From NCBI GenBank assembly GCA_029207755.1, contig JARCOQ010000012.1:23547740-23611739 (forward strand): DNA of 64,000 bases, written 5' to 3'. Below are positions 58,406 to 64,000 of the stretch, piece by piece. This DNA is from Chamaea fasciata (taxonomy: Eukaryota; Chordata; Aves; Passeriformes; Sylviidae). A model generated the notes under the pieces. That model was not told where the DNA came from and did not search any database. It saw only the letters and a list, made by a program, of their open reading frames with translations. Each line of letters starts with the position of its first letter. Position 1 is the first letter of the stretch. The position numbers and the translations under genes are program-made.

Positions 58406-60714
58406 CACAAACCAACCCTTCACCTTCAGAATGTTGCCATTGCTGCTTTACACTGGACAGAACCTGACTTAGGACAGGATCTTAAAATCAAAAAAGACCT
58501 TGATATTAGTGAAACAAGAGATTTCAGCGCTTTTAAGGGGCCTATTATTTTTTTTATTAATCAAAAGGGTTTCCCAGCATTGTTACCATTTCCCTGGTTT
58601 CGGGGTGAGCAATACTCACAACCCCTTGGAAACTTCCAGAACCAGAAATTGCACTCATCCCTGTATTCATGGCAACTGGAAATAACTTCCATGGATTAGA
58701 TGGTCATCTTTCAGCTACTGCCATTCAGCATGTCTGTGATAAAAAGGGAAAAACTACACGGAAATCTGATAAAGCTGATTGGCACACACACAGAGCTGGT
58801 GCTGTCCTGCCCATCTCTGCTCTCCTGCATGGACCAAGGAGGGAGGACCACAGGGACAGAGGCGTCCCCTGAGGCAGAGCTGCCTGGAGGCCTAGGAGGG
58901 GAAAACAGTAAAAAGAGACACTCGAAATGTCTGAAGAACTGTAGTATTTACACGAACTCCATATTCCTTTTGCTCAAATGTACCCCAGCCTCTTTGAACA
59001 TGTTTTTGGGTAACATCTGTCCCATAAGAAAAAGGTCTTCTAAAACTCAACTATGTTATTTTTGTTATGTATTCCTTAGAATTTCCTTTTGATTGTAGAT
59101 ACAGCCCAATCTCTCAGATGACAATATATTTACTTCAAAGTTTCCTAAATATCAGTTTAATAATATTAAAATTTAAAAATAAGTTAAAATAAGCCTGTTG
59201 TCCCACTGACATCCACATAAATTTCAGAGATGTCAACCTTAATCTCTTTGCACGTTGAAGACAATGATAAATCAACGTCTATTTAATGCTTGTACCTCCA
59301 AGAGTTTCTGCTGTTTGTAATAAACTCAGCAGTTTCTCCCTATTTTATATTAATTGGTGGGCAGCCAGATGTTGTGTTCTGCTGGGAAACAGCACATGCT
59401 GGCAACATAGACGTTTGTTTCAGAAATCAATATTCCAATGAAGAAGAAAGAAGCTAATTAGACAGCAAGATATTAATTAGTGACATCCAGCTGAGAAAGC
59501 AGAGGTTTCCTCACTGCCAACATATTGATGTAACAACAGAGGATTGCAGTTTCTTCATGGAGCTTTCATTACCTAAATAATGTTATCATTTAATATTGCC
59601 TTTTTGTAGATAGTAATAAAGCTTAGATAAAATCAAAATGACTGAGTACACTAATATTTCCTTGTTTTTCTCACAGTATTGTTGTTTATATCAAGTAAGA
59701 GCACACATTGAATTACTAAGATTTCCTCCATGACATTCTCTGAACTTTCTGAAATTAATTTTCATACCACCTGATGGAGCAAATTTTCAGAGTTGGCCAC
59801 TTGCCATTTAAGCTTTAAATAAAAAGTGTGTGATTTCTTCCAAGCCTTCAAAGTCTGTGATGCTAAGATATAAGAAAATACTTCTGAGAACACTGCCCAA
59901 ATTTCAGGCAGAATTCTGAAACTCAGATTTTTCCTGCAATCAAATTCTTCTCCATTTGCCATAAAGTCAGGTTTATCCATGAGGCCTGGACTTCAAGGTG
60001 TGTAGTTTGCATTTCAACAGAGACAAAGATGTGATACCTCCAGGAGAGAGAAAGCTGTAAATAATTTCTACTTCCTACACTGGGAGGTTTTGGGACTCAG
60101 AGAATCATTTTTCTTAATGTAGAAATGACCACTGGAAAGTTTTCCTTTCTAGGGTGTGGTAGAATTTGAGTCCTCTCACATCCCACTACCTTTGGAACAA
60201 GGAGGTGGTGAAGCTGATGAGACACTGCAATGAGGAGCTGTGTTCCAGCTCCAAAGTCATCCCAAATAAAGCTTCAGCCTCCTCACTGGGTTAACTGGGT
60301 TTCCCAGGAACCCTTTTATGAGGGTGAGAAAGGATGGCAAGTGCTCTCTCGTGGCATTGAAACTGCATACATCAAGAATCCTTCTGCTTTATGTAGTTTA
60401 TTAAATCATCAGCTCTTTGTGAAACTTCATAGAACTTCATCCCTCTCAGTGCACTGGTAATTAAGCCTATCTTTACAAAGTCTTGGAGTAAAATTCTATT
60501 CCTTATTTATTGAAAGTCCATCTATTCCACAGCACAGTCACATGCCTGGGGCTCTATAAAATATTAGCAACTGTGAGAGCTTTCAGTGTGTCTGTCATTG
60601 CCACCTGAGCTTCCCAGCCCACTCCTGGAAAACTACTGCAGTGGGATATCCTGAATTATACCCTTATGTTATATCCTGAAGGAAGATGACAAGAAAGATG
60701 GAGAGAGACAATTT
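58406..60714. other. Non-coding AT-rich stretch
   Basis: Only chance ORFs. Nothing recognised. Confidence 0.5.
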
Positions 60715-60950
60715 ACTGGAGTGACAGGATAAGGGGGAATGGCTCCCACTGCCAGATGGCAGGGATAGATGGGATATTGGGAAGGAATTGTTCCCTGGGA
60801 GGGTGGGGAGGCTCTGGCACAGGGTGCCCAGAGAAGCTGTGGCTGCCCCTGGATCCCTGGCAGGGTCCAAGGCCGGGCTGGACAGGACTTGGAGCAGCCT
60901 GGGATAGTGAAAGGTGTCCTTCCAAACCAAACTGTCCCATGATTCCATGA
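60715..60950 (+). repeat. CR1 LINE 3' end
   Basis: 'gataagggggaatggctcccactgccag' to 'ttggagcagcctgggatagtg' and a tail 'ccatgattccatgatt'. The segment just before the tail is shortened compared with the 58.1-kb copy. Confidence 0.9.
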
Positions 60951-62314
60951 TTATCCTTACCATTTATAAAAAGCTGAAATAGAGACAAAATCACTAAGAC
61001 ACTGAAGTGCTCAGTCTTACCAGTCATTCATTCATCCACTCATTCGCTCATCCCACATAATCCTGAAACTACTTTGATCCCCTTTATTTCCTGTATTTCT
61101 CACTCATCCACTTTTAAAATTTTTTTATTTAAATTTAAACATTTATTTTTTAAATAAATCAAACCAACCAAAGTGTTTAACATGTGGCTTTAACTATTAA
61201 CCCATGGGATTCTTAATGTAGCTCTTACATACCGAACAATTATTCTGTCCTCATATCACTGATGTAAGCAATTCTCAGTGTTAGTTATCAATAAATTTTC
61301 TTGGAAAATAGTTGGCAGTTTTTGATCCTCTGACAGTCAGTGCTACAACACTAACCCTGGGCAGAGGGAGCTTAAGTTGCTTTAAACAGGCAACAGACTG
61401 TAAATATCATTGCAATAGTAAAACTTGATTGCTTAAATTATCAAAGATAATTTTGAGAACTCGGTTCTTTTTGATTTTTTTCTCTTGCCTTTTCTTATTA
61501 CCTGCATCTTTCTCCAATTTCCCAAATTGCTATTCAAATTTCCTCGTATTTTCATCACACTCTTTTCTACTCCTTTAAATTCTGTCTTCTTTTACACTTC
61601 TGAATTTCTCAGTCTTCTTGATGACAATTTTGTTTGATTAGTTTAATTTGAGAAATTAGGGCCCCACTACAATGCTGTTGGTTTACATAAAATATCTGTA
61701 TCTCACTACCATAAGATACATTTCCTATTAAAAAAGCCTCCTGAGAAGATCCTAATGCTTCTTTCTCATGGAGCACTTTCATATGAAATATTTTTCTGAG
61801 ATTAATTTTTTGCATCATTTAGATGTGCTAAATCCCAAGTAAGACAGCCTTTAGCTTAATTAATCTAAATCATTCCATAACTTTTATGTAACATAATAAA
61901 TGTGCACTTTATTTGCTTCTGGGGAAATAGTTAAATTTTGCATGCATACATAACTAACCAAAGTACAAAGTAATTAAAGCTTTTCGTTGCTTGCTTATAA
62001 GCATTGCCATGACGTAGCAATTAAGCCCTCAAAATATCACAAACAAGATATATTAAATTATAGTCCTTTAAAAACAGTATTAAAATAGGGAACCTGTGTA
62101 AGTTTTTGTAGTATACACATGAGTATCTCAGGTGATGCCTGGAAATGAAAGTATTCATGTTCTAACAAAAGGAACTGTTCCAGTCTGACTCTAAAGAAAG
62201 ACTTTCATGAGTTCAAAAACAATTTTCATAATTGGAACAGACAGAAATCTCTCCTCTTGATGGATTCCCACAGCAGCTGCCCATCCTAAATGCCCTTTTT
62301 ATTGTCTTTACCCA
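60951..62314. other. Non-coding AT-rich stretch
   Basis: Only chance ORFs. Nothing recognised. Confidence 0.5.
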
Positions 62315-62580
62315 CACGAGGGCTGCAGGTGCTGCTCAGAGAATGGATAAAGGATGTCCCTGCAGCCCCTGAGACCCTGGAAGGAGCTCTGGGGTCTTCA
62401 CACAACCTTCTCCTCTCCAGGTTGAGCAACCCCAGCCCTCCCAGCCTGGTTTCACAGGGGAGGTGCTCCAGTCTCCTCAGCAACTCCATGGCCTCCTCTG
62501 GGCTTGCTCCAACAATTATACATCCTTCTTATGCTGAGGGCACCAGAATTGCCCGTGGTGCTCCAGGTGGGATCTCATGA
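62315..62580 (-). repeat. CR1 LINE fragment
   Basis: 'ctgcagcccctgagaccctggaaggagctctgg', 'ctctccaggttgagcaaccccagccctcccagc', 'ccatggcctcctctgggct' and 'ccaggtgggatctca' in minus orientation. It lacks the 3' end. Confidence 0.85.
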
Positions 62581-63196
62581 TGACAATAATCAGTCAGAAA
62601 TACATTATTTCTTTATACCACTATAGATATTCTCACCATGCAGGGTTGCCAAGAGGGTGGTTCAGAGAAGTGTGCTCAGTTTGCCATCCCTTGAAAACCA
62701 AGATGCAAACTCTCCCTGCTGCTTTTCAAGATTATGCAGACAGTATAAGTCTTCCGTTCACCCCTTTTCTGAGAGATTTTTTTTCCCCCTCTATACCCTT
62801 CCCACTCCTTTTAACACTGAAAAATTACAGTAAAAGAACAAACACAACCCCCACCTATCTGGGCTGAGGTTCTACATACTCAGTATCATAAAAGTTCACA
62901 GCACAAGGAGAATAAGGAGATAAAATTCAATTCTTTCCCATGTTTAGGGCTAACTGAACTTTAGCATTTACAAAATACTTCCAAGTCACTAACCCTAAAG
63001 GATTACTGGGATGGAAAATATGACCCTGCTGCTGTCAGGACTGCTGAATAAGAGATGTGCACTGAGGACGGTTCTCCATTCTCATTTCAATATTAAAACA
63101 AAAAGAGAGACATTACTACAAGTATTACCCAGGCAGCAAAATATACATGAATTCAAAAGAGGTTTGGAGTCAAAAATCTCCCAAATTTGTCACTGA
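62581..63196. other. Non-coding stretch
   Basis: Nothing recognised. Confidence 0.5.
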
Positions 63197-63535
63197 TGTT
63201 GGAGACAGGAATGCAACAAGAACACACTGAGATCACGCAGCAGCAGGAGAGGTTTTATTGTTGGGTGCTCCCTTTCTCAGGGGTTTCAAATTTCCCGTGT
63301 TTACAAATGTGATTGGTTAAGGGTCTTCACTCCACCCAGCTCACTGGCTAGTGATAAGGGTGCATTCATGGTTCAAAGGGCTCGACTGGGGTCCCCCGTT
63401 TGAGTGTGAATCCCAACCTATCATTAACATATCCGGGGACTTGACTTCTGTTCCCTAAGGAGCTAGGCTGGTTGAGTTGGTGTCTGTTACGGCCAAATTA
63501 TCTGTGCAGCTTACAGACCAGCTGAAGTTGTCACA
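63197..63535 (-). mobile_element. Solo LTR, same family as 3.6-3.9 kb
   Basis: Plus-strand edges TGTTGGAGACAGG (63197) and AGTTGTCACA (63535), so the minus strand reads TGTGACAAC...CCAACA. TTTATT at about 63254-63259 is AATAAA on the minus strand. Better preserved than its relative at 3575-3900. No clear target-site duplication. Confidence 0.6.
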
Positions 63536-63860
63536 CGAAGTGTCAGGAATGTCTTTAAATGCTTATGATAGAAGTTGGACCTTCTGAAAATTATGTATTA
63601 CAGATATTCTTCTTTTTACCATCAATGAGAATGTTTTTGAAACAAAATGCTGTTCTATACAAGCCCTTCATTTTTGCAGAACCACAAAAAATTTCTGTAT
63701 TACCTGTTCTAAGCAAAGAGAACATGGTCTTATTAAGTATACTGTGCTTTATGAGTTTGATATATCTTTTGGCCAATGGAAATACAAAACTCTGGAAAGG
63801 TGTCACATTAGTGTCCCTAGGAGTATTCTCCCAACCTGCCTCGGCTAGCCCTGGCACCGG

Positions 63861-64000
63861 TGACAAGTACAGTACGGCTCAGTATGCTAGCAAACTGAGC
63901 CAATCCAGTGAGCCCTTTTTTAGCTTTGGCACAGCATTGACTGTAGCGAGGAATAAGAGGACTCTGTGTAGGGTCTGCCACTGCGTTTATTGGGGCCCCA
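63861..64000 (-). mobile_element. Possible LTR end running off the window
   Basis: At the right edge the minus strand reads GGGGCCCCAATAAACGCAG, a polyadenylation signal in a context like an LTR R region. The following text ends ...GTACTTGTCA at 63861, a possible U5 end. No primer binding site follows it, so it could be a solo LTR or the 3' LTR of an element lying further right. The element is cut by the window. Confidence 0.35.

Noticed and set aside
63591..63866. 91-codon minus-strand frame between two LTR-like segments
   Set aside because: No similarity to any retroviral domain that I can recognise.

Overview
The window looks like an AT-rich, gene-poor stretch of a bird genome, most likely a songbird. 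No bacterial gene layout and no complete host protein-coding gene is visible. The evidence for a bird is the many CR1 LINE 3' ends (about fifteen copies on both strands, with the typical tail resembling ATTCTATG), class II (betaretrovirus-like) endogenous retroviruses, and several LTR families whose sequence style I associate with passerines. The passerine assignment rests on recalled sequence style and was not searched.

Two retroviral blocks carry most of the recognisable coding information. The first, on the minus strand at about 5.03-11.86 kb, is a betaretrovirus-like provirus without env. Reading leftward it has a right-hand LTR, a tRNA-Lys-type primer binding site, gag (matrix, proline/serine-rich region, capsid, one zinc knuckle), protease, RT, RNase H, integrase, a polypurine tract and a left-hand LTR. 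It is broken by stops, frameshifts and catalytic-site changes, and its two LTRs do not resemble each other. The second, on the plus strand at 22.79-26.03 kb, is a compact 3.2-kb element with two 327-bp LTRs that differ at four positions. It keeps an open 275-codon gag start, decayed dUTPase and protease pieces and an env transmembrane tail, but RT, RNase H and integrase are gone. It sits inside an older CR1 copy.

The rest is layered repeats. Solo or paired LTRs lie at about 1.9-2.7, 3.6-3.9, 12.1-13.3, 20.55-21.07, 31.38-32.46, 49.88-50.65, 52.61-52.91 and 63.2-63.5 kb, and probably one runs off the right end. Several have exact target-site duplications: GGTC at 20.5 kb, CAACT and nested GATGG at 31-32 kb, CCTCC at 50 kb and CCATCC at 52.6 kb. 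These allow insertion order to be read directly, with LTR inside LTR, LTR inside CR1 and provirus inside CR1. A GC-rich CR1 subfamily (35.4-36.3, 39.2-39.5 and 49.7-51.1 kb) carries internal tandem repeats whose length differs between copies.

Between these lie long AT-rich stretches (13.3-20.5, 26.7-29.3, 32.5-35.3, 36.3-39.2, 40.7-45.9, 46.1-49.7, 54-58 and 58.4-62.3 kb). In these I see only short chance ORFs, homopolymers and simple A/C-rich tracts. Three short segments (22.1, 28.8 and 52.4 kb) look slightly coding-like and are flagged as weak host-exon candidates. I found no new cellular defence or metabolic system. The most informative observations are the mosaic provirus, the pol-deleted non-autonomous provirus, and the nested LTR insertions.
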